64,000 nt of DNA from CAYOZL01 sp964408435 (GTDB lineage Bacteria; Bdellovibrionota_C; UBA2361; SZUA-149; CAYOZL01). Shown piece after piece: positions 34,479 to 42,262 of the stretch; position 1 is the stretch's first letter, and each line of letters starts with the position of its first letter. The notes beneath the pieces were generated by a model that was not told the origin of the DNA, did no database searches, and saw nothing but the letters and a program-made list of their open reading frames with translations. The translations under genes were made by a program, and so were the position numbers. The DNA lies in contig CAYOZL010000004.1 in the NCBI GenBank assembly GCA_964408435.1, positions 1 through 64,000 of the forward strand, in the 5' to 3' direction.

Positions 34479-35723
34479 TTACTCATTTGATTCTGGGGTG
34501 CTCGCTGGTAATAGTCTTTCCCACCAATTTGAATTAGATTTCATATTATCTATTTCCTCACCTTTTTCAATCAAATTAAGCTCTGATGCTATCTGTTCTA
34601 ATGTTGCTTTAGTGGAGCGTTGTCCTAGCTTATAAAGAGTAGCTCCACTACCAGGCCATAAGCTTGCTTTAGCATCTGTTGCTAAAGGAGGTAATCTCCA
34701 TGGGCGTGAGCCCAACTTGTGCACAAGTTCTAATTCAGCTTCAATTTGTGGCAAAGCAGAGAGCGCACCAGTATAACCATTTACTAAAAATGTTATTCTT
34801 TCAGTTCCAACTACCAATGCTTTTACATAAGTTAAATATAAATCTAATGCTGTGAGACCTAAAACAGAATCATCTATAACTACCAGAACTTCGTCTGCTG
34901 CTCTCATTAGAGCACCTGTTGCAGGGCCAATTCTACCACCTACATCAATGATGATAACATCATGCATTACTCTAGCTAATTCTAAAATTCTCTGGCAAAT
35001 ATTTATACCATCTGTATGACAGACTAAATCCATAGCTTCTGCCATTCCATCAGGTGGCATTAAAACAGATACGTCTTCACTAACAGGAATTAATGCATCA
35101 CAAATACTATCTCTAGATATTTCTCTTGAACCATTTACCCAGCTAGAAACTGTCTTCGCCTCAGTTCCATTAACTGTTAATGCTCTACATAAATCTCTAG
35201 TTTCTACGTCTAAATCCCAAATCAATGTTCTTTGTTTAAAAACACTACAAACCTCAGCTAAAGCTGCACATACTGAAGTTGCACCTGTCCCACCTTTTGC
35301 ATGAGTTACAACAATAATTTTAGCTTCTCTTACTCTACCTTCTTTTCTAAATTCAGCATAAATCGCTACTAATTCTTGTAATAAATCTAGTGGAGATGAA
35401 TCATCAGGTAATACTTTTCTAACACCTGCGGCATGAGCAGATCTAAAAGCTCCTCCTGAATAAGCCTCTTCAGTTACAAACATAACAATATGTAACCAAG
35501 GCATATGAGATAAAGCTGTTCTTGCTATTTGAGAAGCAGTATCTCCTAATCCAGAGCCAAGAATTAAAACATCAGCATCTTGCATCTGAGACATAAAATC
35601 CCTGTCATTTACAAGCTTAACTCTTAAATCCAACATCTCGACATCACTGTGAGAAAACGAATCTATCCTTCTAGCACACAGTGCTTGCCCTTCAGCTGAA
35701 TTATCTACAATTAATACTCTCAT
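34479..35723 (-). CDS. tadZ: Tad pilus localisation ATPase TadZ (CpaE)
   Basis: 414 residues. The first 125 form an atypical receiver-like domain (V-L-I-V-D-N-S-A, then A-D-V-L-I-L-G-S-G) without the usual phospho-acceptor context. Residues about 138-370 are a MinD/ParA-type ATPase: the deviant Walker A is K-G-G-T-G-A-T-S (the second Lys replaced by Ala, a change known in TadZ), Walker A' is T-L-I-W-D-L-D-V-E and Walker B is V-I-I-I-D-V-G-G. TadZ places the pilus machine at the cell pole. It precedes flp on the same strand. Confidence 0.9.
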   Translation of the reverse strand: MRVLIVDNSAEGQALCARRIDSFSHSDVEMLDLRVKLVNDRDFMSQMQDADVLILGSGLGDTASQIARTALSHMPWLHIVMFVTEEAYSGGAFRSAHAAGVRKVLPDDSSPLDLLQELVAIYAEFRKEGRVREAKIIVVTHAKGGTGATSVCAALAEVCSVFKQRTLIWDLDVETRDLCRALTVNGTEAKTVSSWVNGSREISRDSICDALIPVSEDVSVLMPPDGMAEAMDLVCHTDGINICQRILELARVMHDVIIIDVGGRIGPATGALMRAADEVLVVIDDSVLGLTALDLYLTYVKALVVGTERITFLVNGYTGALSALPQIEAELELVHKLGSRPWRLPPLATDAKASLWPGSGATLYKLGQRSTKATLEQIASELNLIEKGEEIDNMKSNSNWWERLLPASTPESNE

Positions 35724-35836
35724 CTAATTACACCCAATCATTGTCTCTATTAACTGATATCGACTTCTCATTATAATTTCTTGAAAACTTATTTAGGGTT
35801 GTTGAGCAACAACAAAAATGCAGTAATTTTAGGTAC

Positions 35837-37018
35837 TTACAAAGAGTCGAAGAATCCAGGTCGATAGTGATTAACTAGAGAAAGCGCTAGACCTAGCCAT
35901 ATAAAAAAAACAAAAATCCAAAGTAAAACAGTGCCAAAGCTAATTTTCTTTTTAACCTTATTACCTTTAATAGATTTCACCCTACTAAGTAATAATTCAT
36001 TTGTTTTTAACTGCACTTCTGATGAAATCGATTTAACTATCTCCGCAGTAGACTTACCTCTAGATACTTTTTCTATAAAATCTCTTAATTGGGTTTTACC
36101 TTTCTTTGCTATTTCAATAAGGCTAAACTCTTCTTCTTTAATAGAACTTTCTTCAATAGAACTCGGTAGCTCAATAGACATTTGCTTAGATAAAGATTTA
36201 AGATCTTCTAATATCAAATTAGCATTCTGATATCTTTTCTCTGGATCCTTTTCTAAACATTTAAAAACTATTTTTTCTAATTCGGCTGGGCAGTCTTCTC
36301 TATACGTTAGCAAACTTTCTGGATCTTGCTTAAGTTTTTTCTGCATTATTTCAATTAATGTTTCGCCATCAAAAGGCGAATGCAGACTAATCATTTCATA
36401 AGCAAGAACACCAAAAGAAAAAATATCGGATCTCCGATCAACTTGATTATTAGCTAAATACTCAGGAGAAACATACTCGATTGTTCCAATTACACCACCA
36501 TGGTCTGTTAATCTAGGGCCTGTAAGATTTCTTACTATTCCAAAATCTGCAATTTTTACATCTGATTCTGACGTTAAAAGAATATTCTCAGGCTTTAAAT
36601 CTCTATGAACCAATCCAGCTTCATGAATCGCTTCAAGACCTGAAATAATTTGAGCAAAAATTTTAAAAATTTCCTTATATGTTAAGTGCCTATTCTTCTC
36701 TAATAAATCGGCTAAATCCCCACCATCAACAAACTCCATTGAAAAAGCAATAAAATCTTCTTCTTCTACAAATTCATATGCTTTAACTACATTTGGATGA
36801 CTAATTCCGTATGAGGCATAAATCTCATTTTTAAATCTAGCTGAAAGAACACTATCATTTGCAATTTCATTAAATAACACTTTTAAGGCAACAATATGAT
36901 CTGGTATTTCTTTATGAGTACAAGCATAAACCATCCCCATACTACCAGCTCCTAAGCTTCTAATAACTTCGTACTTATTTGCAACTATTGAGCCTACTTG
37001 AAGATTTACAAATGACAT
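35837..37018 (-). CDS. Membrane-anchored Ser/Thr protein kinase
   Basis: 393 residues. The kinase domain (about 15-275) is complete: G-A-G-S-M-G-M-V glycine loop, A-L-K with Lys 46, H-R-D-L-K-P-E-N with catalytic Asp 140, D-F-G at 158-160, and S-P-E-Y in the APE position. A linker of about 80 residues leads to a single membrane segment near 362-383 and a very short exterior tail, so it has no sensor domain outside. Together with the FHA proteins and the PP2C gene two and three genes upstream, it forms a phosphothreonine signalling set at the head of the Tad/type III block. Confidence 0.93.
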   Translation of the reverse strand: MSFVNLQVGSIVANKYEVIRSLGAGSMGMVYACTHKEIPDHIVALKVLFNEIANDSVLSARFKNEIYASYGISHPNVVKAYEFVEEEDFIAFSMEFVDGGDLADLLEKNRHLTYKEIFKIFAQIISGLEAIHEAGLVHRDLKPENILLTSESDVKIADFGIVRNLTGPRLTDHGGVIGTIEYVSPEYLANNQVDRRSDIFSFGVLAYEMISLHSPFDGETLIEIMQKKLKQDPESLLTYREDCPAELEKIVFKCLEKDPEKRYQNANLILEDLKSLSKQMSIELPSSIEESSIKEEEFSLIEIAKKGKTQLRDFIEKVSRGKSTAEIVKSISSEVQLKTNELLLSRVKSIKGNKVKKKISFGTVLLWIFVFFIWLGLALSLVNHYRPGFFDSL

Positions 37019-37115
37019 TTTTTAGTAATACCGTATTAAGTTGGCTAATGAAATAAATTTGTGAGGTAAGTTTAAGAAATGATGACTCAATAAAGCCAAA
37101 CTAGAGAATAAAAAG

Positions 37116-38183
37116 CTATATCTTTGGTAATAAGAAAACAAAAAATTCTCTTTCTCCAATACGTAATATGTCTCCATTTCCTACAGTTTCAAGTCCTCCA
37201 GCCACTTGTATCTCTTCATTAGTTCCAGATCTAATGATTGCAGTTCCATACTCAGAAAGTTGGTCCATAATTTGTATTTTATTATCTTTAGTTGTTCTAA
37301 GAATAGCATGTAAAGGAGATACACTTTCATGTTCTATGAGCATATATTCACCATGGTCTGTTGGTCTTGAGGTGATTAGTTTTCTACCTTTTCTGATTTG
37401 AAAAACCTCTCCATTTCTATCATCATCATAACTAATTAAAAAACCTATTATTAAAGACTGACCTTTCATAGGAGCAGAACTATTAGGAGCATGAACTATA
37501 TTTTTTTGAACAGTATAATTTTGATCTGTGCTTACTTGCTGAGAGCTAGCCTGCACTTTCATATTATTTTGCATACTAGGTGTGTTACTATTCAGTATAG
37601 AATCCTGTCTTGTAGGCTTTCTAGTTCTAGGTTTTCTAGCAATCGGGTTTTGAGGTTTTTGACTTCTAGGAGCAGAACTCAGACCTTGATTCTGCGGAGC
37701 TAGTGAAGTTAAAGGATCAAAGGTTTTTGGCACATTTGGTTGTGGCAAATTAAAACCATCAACAGACTCAACTGGCTTAGGGGCATTGGGTTTTAATACA
37801 TCCTCAAGCTCTTCTCTTGTTATTTTTGTTGTTCTTGACCTATTAACACTTTTTCCAAATTTAAGACCTGTTGATTGTTGCTCTAGTTTTGCTTTGGTTA
37901 TTGCTTTTTGATTCTCTAACTTCTTATCAGTTATCTCTTCTTTAGCTTGATCTAATAAGCCGTGCTTTACTATTCCCTGCTTTATTCTACTCTGTCCAGG
38001 TTTTACATAATCATCTTTCTCTATCTTTTTTTCTTCTTTTGCTAAAGCATCCCTAACTTCTCCAGTAATATCAGCTGAGAACATTACGGTTCTATTTCTA
38101 GCTCTAGATACTTTACTAATTTTCAATTCTTCTTTTTTAGTATCTATTTCTTTACTCTCTATTTCTATATTTTCATTATCCAT
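37116..38183 (-). CDS. Non-canonical FHA protein with disordered N-terminus
   Basis: 355 residues. The N-terminal 120 are charged, with several Thr residues in basic or hydrophobic context (R-N-R-T-V-M-F near residue 30, R-S-R-T-T-K-I) that could be kinase targets. Residues 130-240 are Pro/Gln/Asn-rich. Residues about 240-355 are an FHA-like domain headed by G-F-L-I-S-Y-D-D-D-R-N-G, with S-x-x-H kept (V-S-P-L-H-A) and Y-G-T in place of N-G-T. It is a clear paralogue of the C-terminal domain of the 22260 protein. It sits between the kinase and the phosphatase, so it is a likely substrate or effector of both. Confidence 0.85.
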   Translation of the reverse strand: MDNENIEIESKEIDTKKEELKISKVSRARNRTVMFSADITGEVRDALAKEEKKIEKDDYVKPGQSRIKQGIVKHGLLDQAKEEITDKKLENQKAITKAKLEQQSTGLKFGKSVNRSRTTKITREELEDVLKPNAPKPVESVDGFNLPQPNVPKTFDPLTSLAPQNQGLSSAPRSQKPQNPIARKPRTRKPTRQDSILNSNTPSMQNNMKVQASSQQVSTDQNYTVQKNIVHAPNSSAPMKGQSLIIGFLISYDDDRNGEVFQIRKGRKLITSRPTDHGEYMLIEHESVSPLHAILRTTKDNKIQIMDQLSEYGTAIIRSGTNEEIQVAGGLETVGNGDILRIGEREFFVFLLPKI

Positions 38184-38206
38184 CTGTTTGAATCCTTTTC
38201 ATACTT

Positions 38207-39190
38207 CTATAAGAGCTTTAAAACTAAGAATACCAAAGCAGCTAATAAAATTAATCCAGCTGCAATAACAAATAATATTTTTTTCTTTTTGCTTTTATCT
38301 AAATTTGAATCTGGATCAACTACAGGGTTTTTAGTTGTAAGAGTAGAAGATGTAGTAAAAACACCTTTTTTCTTTGGAGGTTCTATACTAGCTTTAGTCT
38401 CATCTCTTTCAGTCTTTAACTCACCAGAAATCGGTAAAACAGTTAGTGTAATATTATCAAATCCACCTCTGTTTCTTGCTAGCTCAACTAAATTAACACA
38501 AGCTTTTTGTGGAGAAAAATTGTTAATTTGATATGCTATTTCAGGATCTGTAACTAAACTATACAGACCATCCGTGCATAACAATAAATAGTCTTTAGCA
38601 TCAGCATTATCCCAAATCCAAAAACTACTAGTTTCTAATCCTAATCTTGGCTGTGCGCCCAGACACTTTGTTAATACATGAGATTGAGGATGAGAAAGAG
38701 CTTCTTCTGCACTGATATTACCTCTATCAACTAAGTCTTGAACATAAGTATGGTCTTTTGTTAGTTGTCGAATTTCACCTTCTCTAACTAAATATGCTCT
38801 AGAATCCCCAGCGTGAGTTATCACAATTTGATCATTGTTAATTATTGCACCAACAACAGTAGTTCCCATTGAACTAAACGCTGGATTTTGTCTTCTAAGC
38901 AAGATTATTCTATTTGCTTCATCAATTGAAGACTTCAGAGCTTGCACAGAATTTGCGAACTCCCCTGTTTCAAAAACTCTTCTAATGGCATCAATTGCTA
39001 ACTGTGCTGCTAGTTCACCTCCAAGTGCCCCCCCCATTCCATCACAACAAATCCAAGCCCTTCCATTAACGGAATCTATTACGGCATAGCGATCTTCATT
39101 GATCTCTCTTTCACAGCCAATATCAGTAATAGCAGCTGGAATCTTCTCGTTTTCTTCTTCGTTTGTAACCAATGGTTCTTGTGTTTCCAT
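38207..39190 (-). CDS. PP2C-family protein phosphatase with C-terminal membrane anchor
   Basis: 327 residues. PP2C metal-binding motifs are all present: R-E-I-N-E-D-R-Y, C-C-D-G-M-G-G-A-L-G-G-E, S-M-G-T-T-V-V-G, T-H-A-G-D-S-R-A-Y, L-L-L-C-T-D-G-L-Y and F-D-N-I-T. The domain covers about 15-255. A polar linker is followed by a basic K-K-K and one hydrophobic segment at the very end (about 304-325), which gives the same tail-anchored design as the kinase and the tandem-FHA protein. It would reverse the kinase. First gene of the minus-strand block. Confidence 0.94.
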   Translation of the reverse strand: METQEPLVTNEEENEKIPAAITDIGCEREINEDRYAVIDSVNGRAWICCDGMGGALGGELAAQLAIDAIRRVFETGEFANSVQALKSSIDEANRIILLRRQNPAFSSMGTTVVGAIINNDQIVITHAGDSRAYLVREGEIRQLTKDHTYVQDLVDRGNISAEEALSHPQSHVLTKCLGAQPRLGLETSSFWIWDNADAKDYLLLCTDGLYSLVTDPEIAYQINNFSPQKACVNLVELARNRGGFDNITLTVLPISGELKTERDETKASIEPPKKKGVFTTSSTLTTKNPVVDPDSNLDKSKKKKILFVIAAGLILLAALVFLVLKLL

Positions 39191-39335
39191 TTATTATACT
39201 CTTTAAAATCAATCCTTACTTACTAATACACGTCATTAGAGCTAAAAAACTTTACTTTATTATGTTTTTCAACAATTTTGACTCCTCACGTATTTAAAAA
39301 ATAAAGTATTTACAGCCACTTAATATTAAGTTGAT

Positions 39336-40679
39336 ATGTCATTAACTATGAACCAAGTAGAAGAAAAGAATACTGTTACAACAGAGGAGAACAACCTTCT
39401 TTTATTTAAAGTACTTTGGTGCATTAGTATTTGTTGGTTTGTTCTAACCGGAAATGCTTGGCTCAATGAATTAAGTCACCTAACTCTTAACAAACTTCCA
39501 ACTGCGCTACTTTTTACATTTTCAATAATTTTCTTATTCAGTAAAAATAATAAAATTTTCTACCTAGTTTTACTCTTGGTTTTTATTGAATGGGCTAGCC
39601 TACTGCCCAAAAGCCCTAATCATCGTTGGATTTTTTTTATTGCTTCTATTTTAGTTTTCAAAGACTTAGGCACTAAAAAATTATCAGACTCTTTAATATA
39701 TTTAGCATCAATAATTTATTTTTTCGCCTTCTTAGCAAAAGTTAATTCAGATTTTTTATTTTCAAATCATTCTTGTTCAGTTGTATTTTTTGAGCATATT
39801 AAAAATTTCATTTGGCTACCTAAAATTACATACACACCAATCCTATCATTTTCGATCGCACTATCTGAATTATTAATAAGCATTTTATTATTGTCTTCAA
39901 AAACAAGGAAAATAGCCATCTTTATTGGCTTAAGTCTGCACCTAGGTTTAGCTTTAGATATTATTAAACACTTTCTTGATTTCTCTTCTGTTATGAGTAT
40001 TTTTTTAATCTCAGAAATAGTACTAAACAATTCAAAGGGAATAAAAAAGAAAAGTATTTATTTAATCTCTAATTTCTTTGCCATATTTTTTACTTATTTG
40101 TTTTTTCATACATTAGTAATTAAACCTCATTACCCAGAATACATATTAAAATTAACTATTTTTTGGTTATTTTATTACTCCATAATTATTTATATTTTCT
40201 TTGATTTAAAGAACAACTTAAGTATAGGCAATTATAATAAAAAAAGTATTTTCACTTATATAGTATTTACTATTACTATTCTTAATGGCTTATCACCTTA
40301 CTTAGGCATTAAAACTAGAACAAGTTTTTCCATGTATAGTAATTTATGGATTACAAATAATGAAAGTAATCATCTAATTTTCAGTAAAAGTTTAGATGTT
40401 TTTGGCTTTCTTAAAGATGAAGCTGAGATTTTAAGCTCAGAGAATCAAAACTTAAGAGATGTTAATAATCAAAACTTAAAACTTCCATTTTTTGAATTAT
40501 TAAAAGAAATTAAATCTAAACCTTTCTTAAATGTGAAATTTAAATATAAAGAAAGCACATACGAACACCCTAAAGATGAGCGACCTAAAGACTACAACAA
40601 AATAGACTTCTTAATTCCGAGAAAACTATTAATATTTCAACCCTCTAATAAGGAAGTTGCCAAAGAGTGTATTTGGTAA
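39336..40679 (+). CDS. Multi-pass membrane protein, HTTM-like
   Basis: 447 residues with about nine hydrophobic segments in the first 310, followed by a soluble tail of about 110. The segment I-I-Y-F-F-A-F-L-A-K-V-N-S-D-F and the surrounding pattern resemble HTTM proteins, the family that includes vitamin-K-dependent gamma-carboxylase-like membrane proteins; bacterial members are mostly uncharacterised. Its tail has N-L-W-I-T-N-N-E-S-N-H, which is also typical of that group. Divergent from the PP2C gene; followed at once by repeat copy C. Function unknown. Confidence 0.6.
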   Translation: MSLTMNQVEEKNTVTTEENNLLLFKVLWCISICWFVLTGNAWLNELSHLTLNKLPTALLFTFSIIFLFSKNNKIFYLVLLLVFIEWASLLPKSPNHRWIFFIASILVFKDLGTKKLSDSLIYLASIIYFFAFLAKVNSDFLFSNHSCSVVFFEHIKNFIWLPKITYTPILSFSIALSELLISILLLSSKTRKIAIFIGLSLHLGLALDIIKHFLDFSSVMSIFLISEIVLNNSKGIKKKSIYLISNFFAIFFTYLFFHTLVIKPHYPEYILKLTIFWLFYYSIIIYIFFDLKNNLSIGNYNKKSIFTYIVFTITILNGLSPYLGIKTRTSFSMYSNLWITNNESNHLIFSKSLDVFGFLKDEAEILSSENQNLRDVNNQNLKLPFFELLKEIKSKPFLNVKFKYKESTYEHPKDERPKDYNKIDFLIPRKLLIFQPSNKEVAKECIW

Positions 40680-40780
40680 TTTTATTGACAGTTCTTAATT
40701 TTTAGTTTGAAAGCTCCTACGTAATTTTACCAAAAATTAATAACTGTCAATAAAATTCTGTTTTCCGCTGCGCTCGGCTA
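40679..40780. repeat. Dispersed hairpin repeat, copy C
   Basis: Arms 40679-40705 and 40730-40756 pair over 27 positions with two mismatches. The arm sequence differs from copies A and B (TTATTGACAG in place of TAGTTGACTT), yet both arms changed together, so pairing is kept. The linker TGTTTTCCGCTGCGCTCGGC is the same as in copy A. Module 2 is missing. The first base of the hairpin is the last base of the HTTM-like gene's stop codon; the transaldolase gene converges from the other side. Confidence 0.85.
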
Positions 40781-40794
40781 TGAAGCCTTAAATA

Positions 40795-41856
40795 TTATAA
40801 CTTAGCTTTTAGAGCAGAAATTAATTGATGATATGATTCTTCAAATTTCTCAACTCCTTGATTCTGAAGACCTAAAAGTTGCTTTTCAATATCAATATCC
40901 ATACTTTCAATTTTTGCTTTAAGTTCCAAAGCCTCTTCTAAGCCTGAGCTAAGGCCATCTTTAGGCTTACCATGATCAACAAAAGCTTCTAAAGTTTTAT
41001 GAGGAACAGTATTAACGGTATCAGTTCCCATTAATTCTTCAACATATAAAACATCTCTATATTCTGGGTTCTTAACACTAGTGCTTGCCCAAAGTGGCCT
41101 TTGCACTTTAGCACCAGTAGCTTTGAAAGCATCGGACTCAAAGATTTCTTTAAATTTAGCATAAGCAAGCTTAGAATTAGCAATCCCAAATTTACCTTGA
41201 ATTTCTAGAGGTAATTGAGAGTCAAATAAGGCATCAACTCTACTTACAAAAAAACTAGCTACAGATGCTAACTTATCAACTGCTAAACCTTTTTCTTTTC
41301 TAGAATTAACAGCATCACAATAAGCTTTTGCAACTTCTATGTAGTTTTCTACTGAAAAAATAAGAGTAACATTCACATTTATCCCTTCTTCTAAACAACT
41401 TCGAATTGCTGGAATACATTCAGGGGTAGCAGGTATTTTAATCATTATATTTTCTCTATTAATTTTAGAGAAAAGCTCCTTAGCTTCTTTTACTGTTCCC
41501 TCTGCGTCTCTAGCTAGCAAAGGAGAAACTTCTATACTGACGTAACCATCCACAGAATTACTCTGCTCATATATTGGTTTTAATAAATCCGCTGCTCTGG
41601 AAATATCATCTATGGCTAGTTCATTAAAAATCTTATCAGGATTATCTAAACTAGACTTAAGTTCTTCTATTTGCTCATCATAGGTATTGCTACCTCTAAT
41701 AGCATTATCAAATATACTAGGATTAGAAGTTAAGCCCCTGATCCCCCAAGCGCTTACTATCTTTTCTAGCTCACCGCTATTAAGTAAATCTCTGCTAATA
41801 TTATCGTACCAAATACTTTGGCCGAATTCGATTGCTTTTTGTGATGGATTCTTCAT
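40795..41856 (-). CDS. tal: Transaldolase
   Basis: 353 residues. It moves a dihydroxyacetone unit between sugar phosphates in the pentose phosphate pathway. The N-terminus (I-W-Y-D-N-I-S-R) followed by G-I-R-G-L-T-S-N-P-S-I-F is the signature of the longer transaldolase subgroup found in mycobacteria and cyanobacteria. I-M-I-K-I-P-A-T-P-E holds the Schiff-base Lys, and L-W-A-S-T-S-V-K-N-P is the second signature. Monocistronic by spacing, with repeat copy C at its 3' side. Confidence 0.93.
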   Translation of the reverse strand: MKNPSQKAIEFGQSIWYDNISRDLLNSGELEKIVSAWGIRGLTSNPSIFDNAIRGSNTYDEQIEELKSSLDNPDKIFNELAIDDISRAADLLKPIYEQSNSVDGYVSIEVSPLLARDAEGTVKEAKELFSKINRENIMIKIPATPECIPAIRSCLEEGINVNVTLIFSVENYIEVAKAYCDAVNSRKEKGLAVDKLASVASFFVSRVDALFDSQLPLEIQGKFGIANSKLAYAKFKEIFESDAFKATGAKVQRPLWASTSVKNPEYRDVLYVEELMGTDTVNTVPHKTLEAFVDHGKPKDGLSSGLEEALELKAKIESMDIDIEKQLLGLQNQGVEKFEESYHQLISALKAKL

Positions 41857-41918
41857 GGGAAAGAAAATATCTTTTTTAATTTAAAAAGTCACTATTCTCT
41901 TTTCTACTGTGTCTCTAC

Positions 41919-42077
41919 TTATTTTTCAGGATTTGGCGAATTGTTGATGCTTTTAATCAATTCTCTTTGAACTTCTAATGCCATTCTTACTAAACTAATT
42001 TCTAAGGCTATAGATTTAGATTTAAATCTTGGATTTAGCGTTGGTTTTCTTTTTCTTGGTCTTCTCACTTCCTTCAA
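41919..42077 (-). CDS. Possible small basic protein
   Basis: An open frame of 52 codons from a TTG start at 42077, preceded by GGAG at normal spacing; an alternative GTG start is at 42068. The product starts with a very basic stretch (R-R-P-R-K-R-K-P) and ends with an amphipathic helix (A-L-E-I-S-L-V-R-M-A-L-E-V-Q-R-E-L-I). There is no ATG until mid-frame, so support is limited to the ribosome site and the patterned composition. It follows no neighbour closely. I do not recognise it. Confidence 0.35.
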   Translation of the reverse strand: MKEVRRPRKRKPTLNPRFKSKSIALEISLVRMALEVQRELIKSINNSPNPEK

Positions 42078-42188
42078 TTCCTCAACTCCTAAGCTATAAG
42101 GTTTATTTATTTGAAAAAACCTATGCTTTAGAAAACCCCTTTAAGCAGCGCATTGCTATAAAAGAATTATGATAGATATGTTCAAATC

Positions 42189-42205
42189 TGTAACATTTAG
42201 TTACA
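42189..42205. promoter_or_regulatory. Palindrome upstream of pepF
   Basis: TGTAAC-ATTTA-GTTACA is a perfect 6-bp inverted repeat with a 5-base spacer, about 60 bases before the pepF start. The shape suits a dimeric repressor or activator site. No regulator gene is adjacent, so its partner is unknown. Confidence 0.35.
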
Positions 42206-42262
42206 AGTAGTTGATTTAATGATTAAGAAAGCAAAATAAACATACAAATTTAGTAGGCTACT

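Larger units (their letters stand above)
41857..42262. other. Intergenic region between transaldolase and oligoendopeptidase F
   Basis: About 400 bases without a long reading frame. It holds a possible small minus-strand gene (41919-42077) and a palindrome (42189-42205) ahead of pepF. Otherwise I see only AT-rich sequence with no repeat copy, RNA gene or strong terminator. Confidence 0.6.
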
